DNA of 40,901 nucleotides. Source: a virus. The stretch lies in the IMG/VR virus record IMGVR_UViG_3300030118_005192, positions 1-40,901 of that record; one strand, given 5' to 3'. Below are positions 19,656 through 28,778 of the stretch, piece by piece. The notes beneath the pieces were generated by a model. It had not been told where the DNA came from. It was given only the letters and a program-made list of their open reading frames with translations, and searched no databases. The translations under genes were made by a program, and so were the position numbers. Position 1 is the first letter of the stretch, and the number at the start of each line of letters is the position of its first letter.

Positions 19656-22600
19656 ATGAAACAATTTAATGCTTTAGTAAATAATGAACCTCGTCTTTTT
19701 AATGTATCTGAAGATAGAGAGTCGGATTTTTTTTCAAAATATCCTGATGCTACTTTAGCTAGTCCTCCTTCAGATGATGATATTATTCCAGTTTCGGAAA
19801 AATTAAAATTAAATTATGCTGAAAGAAAATATTTATTAAGATATAATTTAGAATTTACTTATAAAAACGTTAGAGAAGCAAAAGCTGAATTAGAAAGACG
19901 AGCAAATCTACCATTTAATGAAAAAATTCAAGAATTAAAAAATGATATTATAGGGGATAAAAAACTTAATTTACAAAAATATAAAAATATAAGTTATCAA
20001 TTATTTGGTGAAGATGGATTTGGTGGTGAATCCGGGCCTCTTATGAAACAAAGGCTTGAACAAGCTGCGTTTGCTTATGCAACAGCACTTCATGAAATAT
20101 ATAATGATAAAGATACAGCTAAGCGATTAAAAGAATCTCAGGCAAATCTTGCTAAAATAGAAAAAGAAGCTTCTTTGAGACCAATGCCTTCTGTTACAGA
20201 TGATGACGTAGATGGCTTACTAGGTTTTCTTTTAGGTATTGGTGGTGATGCTATTCAAGTTGGAACATCTGTTATACCTACTGTTGCAGCTGCTTATGGC
20301 GGTGGATTAATAGGAGGTTCGGTTGGTGGTGGTCCAGGTGCCGTTGCTGGTGGAATTATTGGTGGAGCAACTAGTATTTTTAGTCAAATAGCTCCTGGAT
20401 TTATAGTAGATTATAATGTTGAAAAAGCTAAAACATTATATCCTAGAATGAACGAAGAAGAAGCTTTTGCAAAATATGTAAACAATGACCAAACAGAACT
20501 TTTAATACCATTAGCAGGAGCAGCGGTTGCAACTATTCCAGAATATGTTGGTTTTAAAGGTATATCAAAATTTTTATTTAATTCACCTGTAGGTAAAAAA
20601 ATAGTAGGAGATCTTGGTAGAAGAGCTATTTCAAGTCCCGCTTATGTTAGAGGTGTAAAAGCAGCTTTAGGAGAAGGAGGAACTGAAACTGTTCAACTTT
20701 TTCCAGAAGCTTATAATATAGCTCTTGCGCAGGGTAAATCTATAGAAAATGCTGCAATAGATGCTTTTGATTTTACTTATGACAATAGTACTAAAACTTT
20801 TTTATCTGCATTTACAGGTACTCTTGCTTTTGGAGGATTAGCTAAAGGTGCAGGAAGCATAACTAAAAAAGCATGGAAGAGTTCAAAAAACATGCGTGTT
20901 GCTATTGATCAACAAAAAATGGAAGCTGTTATAGATGAAATAGCTGTTTTAAATGAAAAAAGAATTGAAGCAAATAGTAATGAATTAAAAGAGGCTATAG
21001 ACGAACAAATAAAAGAAAAAGTTAATGAATTAGAATCTTTAGTTGTAAGAACTGCTTCTATTTTTAATTTTGCTGAAGATAAAGATTTTGATCAAATAGA
21101 TAATTTAGAGGATTTAAAGAAAAAATATATTGATAAAGTTAAAAATATTCAAAAAGAAAGAGACAACCTTGATCCTGTTGAATATAAAAATGCTTTAGAA
21201 TTATATAAACAAAAATATTTAGCAGCACAAGCTAAAATAAAAGGAGTAGTAACTGAGGTATCAGATAAATCTAATAAACAAGCACAAGAAGTAAATAAAA
21301 TATTTGAAAATGAAGTTCTTAATGAAACTAATCCAGAAAAACAACAAGCAGGAATCGGTAAAATAGTTGAATTATATAGAGGAATGGCTAGAAGATTAGC
21401 CTTAAAAAGAAAAAATGCACCTAATTTTGATTTAGATTTACTAACCGATGAAATTTTAACAGGCAAAAGAGGTATATTAGATCTTATTAATAGTTATCAA
21501 AAATACGTTACAAAACAGCAAAAAGAAAATAAACCTGTAGCACCCTTATCTGGATATATAAATACAAATGTAGCAAGAAGAGCTATAGAATCTTCTAATA
21601 GAGTATTAGGTGATGAATTTACAGAAGATGTTACTACACAGAAAAAAGTTGCTCAACCTGAAACAACAGAAGATATAATTGAAAATCAAGCTACAGAAAT
21701 ACAAAAGCAATTAGCTGATAAGCTTAATCTTAAAGAAGAATTTAAAAAATTAATATCTGATAGTGCTAAAAAAATATTAGGAACACGTTTACCTGAAATA
21801 GGTTCAAAAGATTTTAAATCTAAAATTGTTAAATCATTAAGAGATGATTTATTTAAATTATTTAAGAAAGATGTGTTTCAAGTAGATCGTACTTATAAAG
21901 ATTTTTTATCTGATAACTTTGAAAAAATATTTGCTAGTATACCACAAGCTACTCTTAATAAAAGATTTTCACAATTATTTACTGAAAAAATTAAAAAAGA
22001 TGGTAAAGCTTTAAGAGAAAAAACACCAGAAGGAAAATTTGTTTATAAAAGGCCTCCTATTACTAAAGAACAATGGGTTGATTATTTTACTAAACAACCA
22101 GAGGGTTCTTCGGATAAATCATGGGGTAACACAAAATCTTCAAGAAAAGGTTCTTTAGCACAAGTTTTAGCAGATGAGGCAGGGCTAGATCAAATAGTAC
22201 AAAATATTGCTGATCCTGAGATTGCAAAAAAGTTTAAAGAAATACAAGAGTTATCTGGTAAAAAGCTAAAACCTGGATTTGCTAAAAAAGTAATTCAAGC
22301 AATTGATAGAAGTATTGAAGAGTTAACAAAGTTTCAACAAGAAAATTTAATGATGGATGGTGGCTTTGTAAAAGCACTAGAATTAACTTTAAAAGGTATT
22401 AAAAAACTTCTTGAAGCTGGAGTTACTTTAGCTAATGCTATTAAACAAGCTGTAAATAATTTAAAAAATAACACTGGCTTTGCTAAAGACATAGAAAAAC
22501 AAACCCCTCTTTCAAAATATGATAATCAAGTTTATTCCGAAGTATTAGAGCCTTTACAAGAAGAACTTAAAAATTATATTGAAGAAGAAAAATATTCTAA

Positions 22601-23567
22601 AGCAAAACAATTTATTAAAAAAATTGATTTAGAATATAAGAAAAAAAGAAAAGAGTATATTGATTCTGCATATTCAAAATATTTTGTAAATGCACAAAAA
22701 AATATTTATAACAAATTAAAAACACAAGATGAAAAAGTAAGATTTCTTTTTAATTTTGATAATCTATATTATGTTTTATTTAAAAACAGAGATGGAAGTC
22801 CTTTTAATTATAATTTTAATAAAACAACAAAAAAAGGTTTAACAGAATATAATAATTTTATTAAACAAATTACTAATAATGAAATGGAATTTGTATTTAA
22901 AAAGAACATGAAAAAAGATAGAGTAGTAATTAAATTTAATAATAAAAATATTCCAATTAATCCATATAATTATAAAAGAAGTATAAATATGGATGGAAGA
23001 GATAAATATGGAAGATACTTTTTAAATAAATTAACACCTGCTCAAAGAGAAGAAAGAAATAATTACGAAAAAGAAGTTATACAAAATAGAAAGCACTTTT
23101 TTGAATTATTAGATAATCTTAAAGAAAATGTTACTAATAATTCTAAAAATGAAAATTTAAAAAGAGATATATATTTTGTAATATCTACATTAGGCGCAAA
23201 TATGAATGGTATTGCAAAAAGATTATATAGAATAGGCGATGATCCTAGAATTGAAGAATTAATGGACAATGAAATAGAAAAAAACATTAAGAAAGGTAAA
23301 AAAGGATATGCTACAATGAAAGCTGAACATAATCCACCCTCTACTTGGATGTTAAAAAATATTGCAACCCCTTATGTATTTGGGGCTATAAATAAAAAAG
23401 AAGCACTTGATTTTTATAAAAAAGGTAGATTAAATATGATACCTGAATCTGAAGATAAAAAAATTGTAAAGGCTAATTTACAATATACTATGCCTGAGGG
23501 TTTTGATTTTAGAAAAGACAGCCCTGATATGCGATATGAGGAAGCTCAAATAGGATGTAAGATATGA
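19656..23567 (+). CDS. Large ejection / polyvalent-type protein, N-terminal gene of a split pair
   Basis: 1303 aa. N-terminal 180 residues are helical and charged. Residues 188-260 contain a Gly-rich hydrophobic stretch (FLLGIGGDAIQVGTSVIPTV then a GGG/GGxxG zipper), a candidate membrane-inserting segment, and another hydrophobic stretch lies at 280-320. The middle is Lys/Glu-rich, long coiled coil. The C-terminal 120 residues hold a short block (EHNPPSTWMLKNIATPYVFG) and end with the motif DSPDMRYEEAQIG, which I know from the polyvalent proteins of phages. It overlaps the next gene by four bases (ATGA), so the pair is translationally coupled. By order it is the T7 gp16-like protein, which would enter the cell with the DNA. 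Confidence 0.65.
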   Translation: MKQFNALVNNEPRLFNVSEDRESDFFSKYPDATLASPPSDDDIIPVSEKLKLNYAERKYLLRYNLEFTYKNVREAKAELERRANLPFNEKIQELKNDIIGDKKLNLQKYKNISYQLFGEDGFGGESGPLMKQRLEQAAFAYATALHEIYNDKDTAKRLKESQANLAKIEKEASLRPMPSVTDDDVDGLLGFLLGIGGDAIQVGTSVIPTVAAAYGGGLIGGSVGGGPGAVAGGIIGGATSIFSQIAPGFIVDYNVEKAKTLYPRMNEEEAFAKYVNNDQTELLIPLAGAAVATIPEYVGFKGISKFLFNSPVGKKIVGDLGRRAISSPAYVRGVKAALGEGGTETVQLFPEAYNIALAQGKSIENAAIDAFDFTYDNSTKTFLSAFTGTLAFGGLAKGAGSITKKAWKSSKNMRVAIDQQKMEAVIDEIAVLNEKRIEANSNELKEAIDEQIKEKVNELESLVVRTASIFNFAEDKDFDQIDNLEDLKKKYIDKVKNIQKERDNLDPVEYKNALELYKQKYLAAQAKIKGVVTEVSDKSNKQAQEVNKIFENEVLNETNPEKQQAGIGKIVELYRGMARRLALKRKNAPNFDLDLLTDEILTGKRGILDLINSYQKYVTKQQKENKPVAPLSGYINTNVARRAIESSNRVLGDEFTEDVTTQKKVAQPETTEDIIENQATEIQKQLADKLNLKEEFKKLISDSAKKILGTRLPEIGSKDFKSKIVKSLRDDLFKLFKKDVFQVDRTYKDFLSDNFEKIFASIPQATLNKRFSQLFTEKIKKDGKALREKTPEGKFVYKRPPITKEQWVDYFTKQPEGSSDKSWGNTKSSRKGSLAQVLADEAGLDQIVQNIADPEIAKKFKEIQELSGKKLKPGFAKKVIQAIDRSIEELTKFQQENLMMDGGFVKALELTLKGIKKLLEAGVTLANAIKQAVNNLKNNTGFAKDIEKQTPLSKYDNQVYSEVLEPLQEELKNYIEEEKYSKAKQFIKKIDLEYKKKRKEYIDSAYSKYFVNAQKNIYNKLKTQDEKVRFLFNFDNLYYVLFKNRDGSPFNYNFNKTTKKGLTEYNNFIKQITNNEMEFVFKKNMKKDRVVIKFNNKNIPINPYNYKRSINMDGRDKYGRYFLNKLTPAQREERNNYEKEVIQNRKHFFELLDNLKENVTNNSKNENLKRDIYFVISTLGANMNGIAKRLYRIGDDPRIEELMDNEIEKNIKKGKKGYATMKAEHNPPSTWMLKNIATPYVFGAINKKEALDFYKKGRLNMIPESEDKKIVKANLQYTMPEGFDFRKDSPDMRYEEAQIGCKI

Positions 23568-25672
23568 CATGTTTTAAAAAAAAGGGAAGACCCAAATCTT
23601 TAAGTAGACAGTTTAATGAAATATTAGAAACTAAATTAGGGAAAGAAAAATTTGCCTGGGATAAAGCTGTCCTTGAAAATGATGCTACTATAATGGGTAA
23701 ATTTAAAGGTGAAAAAGGTCTTGCAGGACTTCTTAAAAAAATTGCATTTGTTCCATATTCTGCAGAAGATTTTATGGGGTTATTATATTCAACTTTACCA
23801 AAAGGAAAAAAAGGGGATGAAGCAGTAAAATTTTTTAATGATAATTTAATTCGGCCTTATACATTAGGTATATATAAATATACTATAGATAGGCAAGATG
23901 CTTTAGAAAATTGGGAAAAATTAAAAAAAGAAGTAAAAAAAACAGTTCCTAAAGCGTTAACTGAAATAACAGATGAAAATATTACAACTCAAGATGCTGT
24001 AAGAATATATATATGGAAGAAACAAGGTATGTTAGATCCTTCTATTATAAAAATGAAACCTTCAACACTTAATAAATATTTAAAAATAGTAAGAGATAAT
24101 AAAGATTTACAAAATTTTGCTGATAGATTAATGGGGCTATATCCTGAAGGCTATCCTGCACCTTCTAAAAATTGGTTAGCAGGTGATGTTACATCTGATA
24201 TTGCAGGGTTTGTAAATGAAACTAAAAGACCTGAATATTTAGAAGATTTTATTGAAAAAGTTGATGAAATTTTTAGTAAAGAAAACCTAAACAAATTAGA
24301 AGCTGCTTTTGGAAAAGAATATGTTGATAGTCTAAAAGATTCAATAGATGCAATGAAAACAGGCCGTAATAAAAGTTTTGGGCAAGACCCTGAAACAAAA
24401 GGATTTACAAGATGGGCAAATTATTCTGTAGCATCTATTATGTTTTTAAATGTAAGATCAGCAATATTGCAAACAATTTCAATAGGTAATTATTTAAATT
24501 GGTCAGATAATAATCCTATTGCAGCAGCAGCAGCCTTTGCTAATCAAAAACAATTTTGGAAAGATTTTGCTTTTATTTTTAATTCAAAATATTTAAAAGC
24601 TAGAAGGGGTGGATTAAAAACAGATGTAAATGCAGATGATATAGCTAGAGCAGCTGCACAAGATAAAAAACCAGCTCAAGCTGCATTACATACAATATTA
24701 TCTAAAGGTTTTATTTTAACTCAAATAGCTGACTCTTTTGCAATTTCTTCAGGTGGCGCATCTTTTTATAGAAATAGAGTTAATAAATATAAAAAAGAAG
24801 GAATGAATGAAAAAGAAGCAGAACAACAAGCTTTTTTAGATTTTGTAGAAGTAACTGAAGAAAGCCAACAATCAGCAGACCCCTCTAAGCTTTCAAGGCA
24901 GCAAAGAAGCCCAATAGGACGCTGGATACTTCAATTTGTTAATACACCTATGCAATATGCTAGAATAAATAAAAAATCTATTTTAAACTTACTTAATAGA
25001 CGAGGGGATTGGAAAACTAATTTATCTAAAGTTGTGTATTACACAACTCTTCAAAATTTAATTTTTACTGGATTACAACATGGTTTATTTTCTATGCTTT
25101 TTAGAGATGAAGATGATGAAGAAGAGCTAACAGTAGATGATAAACGAAAACTTTTAGATATGGTTAATTCTATGGTTGATACTTTATTAAGAGGATCTGG
25201 AATATATGGAGCTATTGCTGCAACTGCAAAAAATGTAATAATGAGAGCATCGCGAATAGAGCTAACGCAAGATTCTAAAATAGGAGATTATCAAGATCTT
25301 GCTATAGAAACTGCCCAGATTTCTCCCTCTATATATTCAAAACTTAGAAAAATTAGAAGAGCTGGTACATATGGTGATTGGAAACAATATAGAAGTAAAA
25401 TGGGAGATCTTAATTTTAAAAATCCATTAATTCCAGCAACTACATCTTTAGTAGAAGGAGTTTTTAATGTTCCTGTTGATAGAGTATATAGAAAAATAGA
25501 TAACGTAGGGTTAATATTTGATAGACAAACGGAATATTGGCAAAAAGTAGCTCTTGCTAGTGGATGGCCAGCTTGGCAATTAGATATAAAAGATTCAGAT
25601 TTTAAACCTGCATTTACCCCAGGTAAAGTAAGAGGTAAAACAAGTGGTAAAACAAGAGGAAAAACAAGATAA
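23564..25672 (+). CDS. Large polyvalent-type protein, C-terminal gene of the split pair
   Basis: 702 aa. It carries a block around residues 440-500 (SRQQRSPIGRWILQFVNTPM, then YARINKKSILNLLNRRGDW) and hydrophobic TLQNLIFTGLQHGLFSMLF that I recognise from large polyvalent-protein associated domains of phage ejection proteins. The hydrophobic region (about 490-515) is a candidate membrane helix, followed by an acidic linker DEDDEEEL. C-terminal part ends in a basic GKxR repeat. Coupled to the upstream gene through ATGA; in related phages I would expect one longer protein, so this looks like a natural split. Confidence 0.65.
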   Translation: MTCFKKKGRPKSLSRQFNEILETKLGKEKFAWDKAVLENDATIMGKFKGEKGLAGLLKKIAFVPYSAEDFMGLLYSTLPKGKKGDEAVKFFNDNLIRPYTLGIYKYTIDRQDALENWEKLKKEVKKTVPKALTEITDENITTQDAVRIYIWKKQGMLDPSIIKMKPSTLNKYLKIVRDNKDLQNFADRLMGLYPEGYPAPSKNWLAGDVTSDIAGFVNETKRPEYLEDFIEKVDEIFSKENLNKLEAAFGKEYVDSLKDSIDAMKTGRNKSFGQDPETKGFTRWANYSVASIMFLNVRSAILQTISIGNYLNWSDNNPIAAAAAFANQKQFWKDFAFIFNSKYLKARRGGLKTDVNADDIARAAAQDKKPAQAALHTILSKGFILTQIADSFAISSGGASFYRNRVNKYKKEGMNEKEAEQQAFLDFVEVTEESQQSADPSKLSRQQRSPIGRWILQFVNTPMQYARINKKSILNLLNRRGDWKTNLSKVVYYTTLQNLIFTGLQHGLFSMLFRDEDDEEELTVDDKRKLLDMVNSMVDTLLRGSGIYGAIAATAKNVIMRASRIELTQDSKIGDYQDLAIETAQISPSIYSKLRKIRRAGTYGDWKQYRSKMGDLNFKNPLIPATTSLVEGVFNVPVDRVYRKIDNVGLIFDRQTEYWQKVALASGWPAWQLDIKDSDFKPAFTPGKVRGKTSGKTRGKTR
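25622..25669 (+). repeat. Four 12-bp tandem repeats at the end of the polyvalent gene
   Basis: Four in-frame units of 12 bp (GGTAAAACAAGA-like) with small differences encode the tail GKVR-GKTS-GKTR-GKTR just before the stop codon. Basic repeats can bind DNA or RNA. Simple repeats like this change copy number easily by slippage, so length may vary between strains. Confidence 0.9.
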
Positions 25673-25673
25673 A

Positions 25674-26048
25674 ATGAACGGATATAAAAAAGATTTAAGA
25701 CATTACATAGGAGCAGCGGGTATATTTTTATTGGTAATAGCTTTATTATTATTTTTAAGCTTTTATCAGATACCTAGAGAAAACAAAGATATATTTGTAT
25801 CTATAATTGGTATGATTGTAGGTTCTCTTTCTGTAGTTGTATATACTATTATAGGTAAAAATCCGGATGAAGTAAATGCATTACAGAAAAAAGTTGAATC
25901 ATTGCAGTCTCTTGCAGATCAAATGGAAAAAAGAAATGATCAATTAGAAAACATGATAATTAAAATGCAGGAAGAAACTATCGAAAAACTATCTTTAATG
26001 GGCACATTTTATGTAGATGATTTAAGAAATAATTTAAAAACTAAATAA
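25674..26048 (+). CDS. Two-TM coiled-coil protein, holin candidate
   Basis: 124 aa. The start is ATG 25674 (MNGYKKDLRHYIG), two bases after the upstream stop; an in-frame upstream ATG lies inside the preceding repeat and is less likely. Two transmembrane helices (about residues 14-34, FLLVIALLLFLSFY, and 44-64, IIGMIVGSLSVVVYTIIG) separated by a short charged loop, then a coiled coil of about 50 residues (LQKKVESLQSLADQMEKRNDQL). Holins of some phages have two TMs with a charged tail, but coiled-coil tails also occur in membrane anchors and spanins. No endolysin is adjacent, so the lysis role is inferred only. Confidence 0.6.
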   Translation: MNGYKKDLRHYIGAAGIFLLVIALLLFLSFYQIPRENKDIFVSIIGMIVGSLSVVVYTIIGKNPDEVNALQKKVESLQSLADQMEKRNDQLENMIIKMQEETIEKLSLMGTFYVDDLRNNLKTK

Positions 26049-26228
26049 ATGACGGGATATAATATAATAACATCAAAAGCAAAAAATATGGCATTAAAAA
26101 AAGATGCCTGTTATAGAAAAGTTGTGAGTCGTTATGGGCCGAAAAATTCTGCTTATAGAAGCGGTGCTATGGCAAAATGTAGAAAAGTTGGTGCAGCCAA
26201 TTGGGGTAATAAATCTAAAGGTAAATAG
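26049..26228 (+). CDS. Small basic protein of a marine-phage type
   Basis: 59 aa, starting at the ATG directly after the previous stop codon. The core KKDACYRKVVSRYGPKNSAY and a Cys-Arg-Lys-Val-Gly-Ala-Ala-Asn-Trp-Gly ending is a pattern I remember from small proteins of cyanophages and other marine phages, where function is unknown. Strongly basic, two Cys, no membrane segment. It sits at the end of the late operon, so it is probably made late, perhaps a minor virion or DNA-binding protein. Confidence 0.7.
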   Translation: MTGYNIITSKAKNMALKKDACYRKVVSRYGPKNSAYRSGAMAKCRKVGAANWGNKSKGK

Positions 26229-26229
26229 T

Positions 26230-26484
26230 ATGAAACCTTCGTTTTCTCCGTTTAAAAAAGTACGAAAAACAGCAAAAGGATTAGCTCTTAAAAGATGGTT
26301 TAAAGAAGATTGGAGAACACCTAGTGGTAAAAAAGGCTATGAAGGTGGAGAAAATACATTTAGGCCTACTAAAAGAGTTTCAAGTAAAACCCCTGCAACC
26401 TGGAGTGAATTGACTCCGAGCCAAAAAGCACGCGCTAAAAGAGAAAAAGATACTAAAGGTAGGGTAAGTAAATATAAAAAATAA
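26230..26484 (+). CDS. Small basic protein of a marine-phage type
   Basis: 84 aa from ATG 26230; any longer version would read through the previous gene in another frame. Highly basic, with pattern KGLALKRWFKEDWRTPSGKKGY, FRPTKRVSSKTPATW, and SELTPSQKARAKREK. I know this family as a small uncharacterised protein in cyanophages and other marine phages, but not its function. Conserved Trp/Arg/Lys suggests binding to nucleic acid. It overlaps the next start by one base. Confidence 0.75.
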   Translation: MKPSFSPFKKVRKTAKGLALKRWFKEDWRTPSGKKGYEGGENTFRPTKRVSSKTPATWSELTPSQKARAKREKDTKGRVSKYKK

Positions 26485-26630
26485 TGGAACCACTAAAAGT
26501 ATACGGAATTAACATAACAGCTTTATTCGCAACAACTATGCCATTAAACCAAACCCTTCAAACCTGCGTATTAATATTGACTATAGTATATACTATAATA
26601 CAAATATATTATAAAGTAAAACCTAAGTAA
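26484..26630 (+). CDS. Small one-TM membrane protein
   Basis: 48 aa (MEPLKVYGINITALFATTM ... KVKPK). One strong transmembrane helix (CVLILTIVYTIIQIYY, about residues 28-43), short N-terminal hydrophobic stretch around position 10-18, basic end. Its start overlaps the previous stop by one base. Small membrane proteins with this layout sit next to virion or lysis genes in marine podoviruses; it could be a holin or a lysis helper. It ends on the strand-switch hairpin. Confidence 0.6.
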   Translation: MEPLKVYGINITALFATTMPLNQTLQTCVLILTIVYTIIQIYYKVKPK

Positions 26631-26640
26631 GATAGGTTTT
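26618..26640. terminator. Bidirectional terminator hairpin at the strand switch
   Basis: AAAACCTA pairs perfectly with TAGGTTTT around a 7-nt loop AGTAAGA. The A-run on one side and the T-run on the other make a usable terminator for both strands. The hairpin overlaps the last codons of both converging genes (stops at 26628-26630 plus and 26623-26625 minus). Confidence 0.65.
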
Positions 26641-26826
26641 TACAGTTTTTATTCTATCATCAGCATCTACTAACATTTGTAAAGCTTCTTCAGCATTTTT
26701 ATAAAAATCTTCAGTAGAATGATCTCCTATACCTACAGCTTTATTATTTAATAATTCTAAAGTTAATAGTGCTTTTGCTTTATCTGCTTCTGCTGAAGCT
26801 AATAACATTTCTTTTAAAGTTCCCAT
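26623..26826 (-). CDS. Small acidic helical protein, unknown
   Basis: 67 aa. All helix (LKEMLLASAEADKAKALLTLELL), short motif GIGDHSTEDFYKNAEEAL, net acidic. I have seen similar small proteins in marine phages but no function is known. It is the last gene of the leftward block and ends inside the bidirectional terminator. 16 bases separate it from nrdA. Confidence 0.65.
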   Translation of the reverse strand: MGTLKEMLLASAEADKAKALLTLELLNNKAVGIGDHSTEDFYKNAEEALQMLVDADDRIKTVKTYLT

Positions 26827-26842
26827 AATTTTATTTATTTAT

Positions 26843-28585
26843 TTATCCGTCGCAAGACACACAGTTAGGATCCATAGCTGCTTGTGCAATATCTCCTCTT
26901 AATACACTTTCCGTTCTAACATAATATAAAGTTTTTATACCTTTTTTCCATGCTTCAAAATGAACTTGATTTATCCATTTTGGTGTAGCTTCTGATGGAA
27001 ATGCTAGATTAAGTGATACAGACTGATCTATATAATCTTGTCTTATACCTGCCTGCCTTACTAATTCTAATTGATTTATTTCTTTAAATGTTTTGAACAC
27101 GTTTTTAACGGGTTCGCCTTCTTCTTGGTTAAGTCTTCCGAATTCGTCATAATACCATCCGTTGAGTGATTTAAGCCCTTGAATGGACCCACCATCCCTA
27201 AGAATCTTATCCCATGTTTCTTTATTATCAATCCCAATTTTTCTTAATGCTTTTTTAAGTTCTAAATTTTTTCTTATAAATGTTCCTTTAGCCGTCTGTT
27301 CTGTAAATACATTTGCAGCCCAAGGCTCTATACCTGGTGATATATTACCAGCTAGTTTGCTATTTGATACAGTAGGTGCAATAGCACGGAGATGAGTATT
27401 GCGCATCCCAGTTCCAGCACACCATAAAGGTTCACCATAAATTTCCGCCAAAGCTCTTGATGCCCTTTCTGTTTCAATCTTAATTTTTGAAAATATTTCA
27501 CGTGTTTTAAATTGTGCAGTTAAACCTTCAAATGCTATACCTTTTTTTTGCAAAAGACTATGCCATCCTAAAACTCCTAATCCTAATGCCCTACCTTTAG
27601 ATGCACTTCTTACAGAGTTTTCAAATCCTCGCATATTTTTAGCTCTTTGAATAAATTCTTCTAATACTCCATCTAAAAACCATATAGAATCATATATTAG
27701 ATTTGTATTCTTCCATTCATCATATTTTTCTAGATTAACGGAAGATAAACAACAAACAAAACTGTGAGACTCATCTGTATGTAATACTATTTCACTACAT
27801 ATATTTGTCATATGTACCTTAAGTCCATTGGTTTTGTATGCTTCTGGATTACTTTTGTTTGTATTTCCTTTAAAAAGGATATAAGGTTCTCCAGTAGCTT
27901 TACGCTTTTGTAATAATTTTCCCCACTTTTTTCGTGCTTCTTGATCTCCAGTTTCAAGCTTTCGCATAAACTTATCACCGACCACAGCGCACTGGTGTAG
28001 GTTGAGAGATTGTCTATTGATGTCTCCTTTAGGCTCTCTGATTTCCAACCATTCTTCAAAGTCCGCATGGTCAATATTGATATTAACTGATGCAGCTCCT
28101 CTTCTGACAGATCCTTGATTAGTGGCAAGTATAGTTGAATCGTATATCTTGCAAAACGGTACCACGCCATCGGATGTTCCATTACCTGTAATTTTAGCTC
28201 CAGCGGGTCTTATCATATTAACGCCTATGCCAACACCGCCGCCATGCTTGGCTAAAAGCATCATTTCTAAATTTTTATTTCCTATATCCTGTATACTATC
28301 CGCAACGTCTATTCCAAAACAACTTATAGGTAAACCTCTATCAGAACCTGTATTGGATAAAACAGGGGAAGCAAGGCATAGCCATCCTTTCCATATATAA
28401 TCAAAAAACTTATCTGCTAATTCTGGTTTATATAATCTTTTGGCCACCGTTTTTGCAACACGCATATAAGCGTCTTTAGGTGATTCTCCATTTATAAGAT
28501 AACCTCCGGAAATTGTTTTTTTATATATCTCTGTATCTCCCCATACTGGGTAATCTACGCCTTTCTTCCACTCACTTCTCCACAT
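26843..28585 (-). CDS. nrdA: Ribonucleotide reductase class Ia, alpha subunit
   Basis: Makes deoxyribonucleotides from ribonucleotides with NrdB for phage DNA synthesis. Catalytic features are visible: Cys89 (LPISCFG), the N-x-C-x-E site (Asn261, Cys263, Glu265 in TNICSEI), a second redox Cys near VCCLSSVNL (279), paired Tyr in TLYYVRTES near the C-terminus, and a terminal CVSCDG tail whose two Cys can pass electrons from thioredoxin. At 580 aa it is shorter than the usual 700-760 aa; the N-terminal ATP cone that gives overall activity control is missing, as in many phage enzymes. It overlaps the preceding small gene by 14 bases. Sure. Confidence 0.95.
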   Translation of the reverse strand: MWRSEWKKGVDYPVWGDTEIYKKTISGGYLINGESPKDAYMRVAKTVAKRLYKPELADKFFDYIWKGWLCLASPVLSNTGSDRGLPISCFGIDVADSIQDIGNKNLEMMLLAKHGGGVGIGVNMIRPAGAKITGNGTSDGVVPFCKIYDSTILATNQGSVRRGAASVNINIDHADFEEWLEIREPKGDINRQSLNLHQCAVVGDKFMRKLETGDQEARKKWGKLLQKRKATGEPYILFKGNTNKSNPEAYKTNGLKVHMTNICSEIVLHTDESHSFVCCLSSVNLEKYDEWKNTNLIYDSIWFLDGVLEEFIQRAKNMRGFENSVRSASKGRALGLGVLGWHSLLQKKGIAFEGLTAQFKTREIFSKIKIETERASRALAEIYGEPLWCAGTGMRNTHLRAIAPTVSNSKLAGNISPGIEPWAANVFTEQTAKGTFIRKNLELKKALRKIGIDNKETWDKILRDGGSIQGLKSLNGWYYDEFGRLNQEEGEPVKNVFKTFKEINQLELVRQAGIRQDYIDQSVSLNLAFPSEATPKWINQVHFEAWKKGIKTLYYVRTESVLRGDIAQAAMDPNCVSCDG

Positions 28586-28778
28586 TCTTTTCTTGTTTCT
28601 TTTTAACGTCCTCTTTTAATTTTTCTATTGCTTTATTATATTGTGGAAACTTTTTTATTAATGACATTGTTCCTACACTTAAATCTCTTAAATGATGTAA
28701 TTCGGTAAGAACCTGTTCCATTAATTTACCAAGTGTTTCCACTTTATTTTTCATTTCAATTAATTTACTTTCTTTCAT
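28572..28778 (-). CDS. Small coiled-coil protein, unknown
   Basis: 68 aa, Lys/Glu-rich with heptad-like Leu/Met spacing (MKNKVETLGKLMEQVLTEL), no Cys, no membrane segment. It overlaps nrdA at its end (14 bases) and the upstream membrane protein at its start (14 bases), so it is in the same transcript. Function unknown; coiled-coil oligomer suspected. Confidence 0.6.
   Translation of the reverse strand: MKESKLIEMKNKVETLGKLMEQVLTELHHLRDLSVGTMSLIKKFPQYNKAIEKLKEDVKKKQEKNVEK

Noticed and set aside
26134-26229. Upstream extension of the 84-aa basic gene
   Set aside because: The first 32 codons overlap a well-supported small gene in another frame; ATG 26230 is the natural start.
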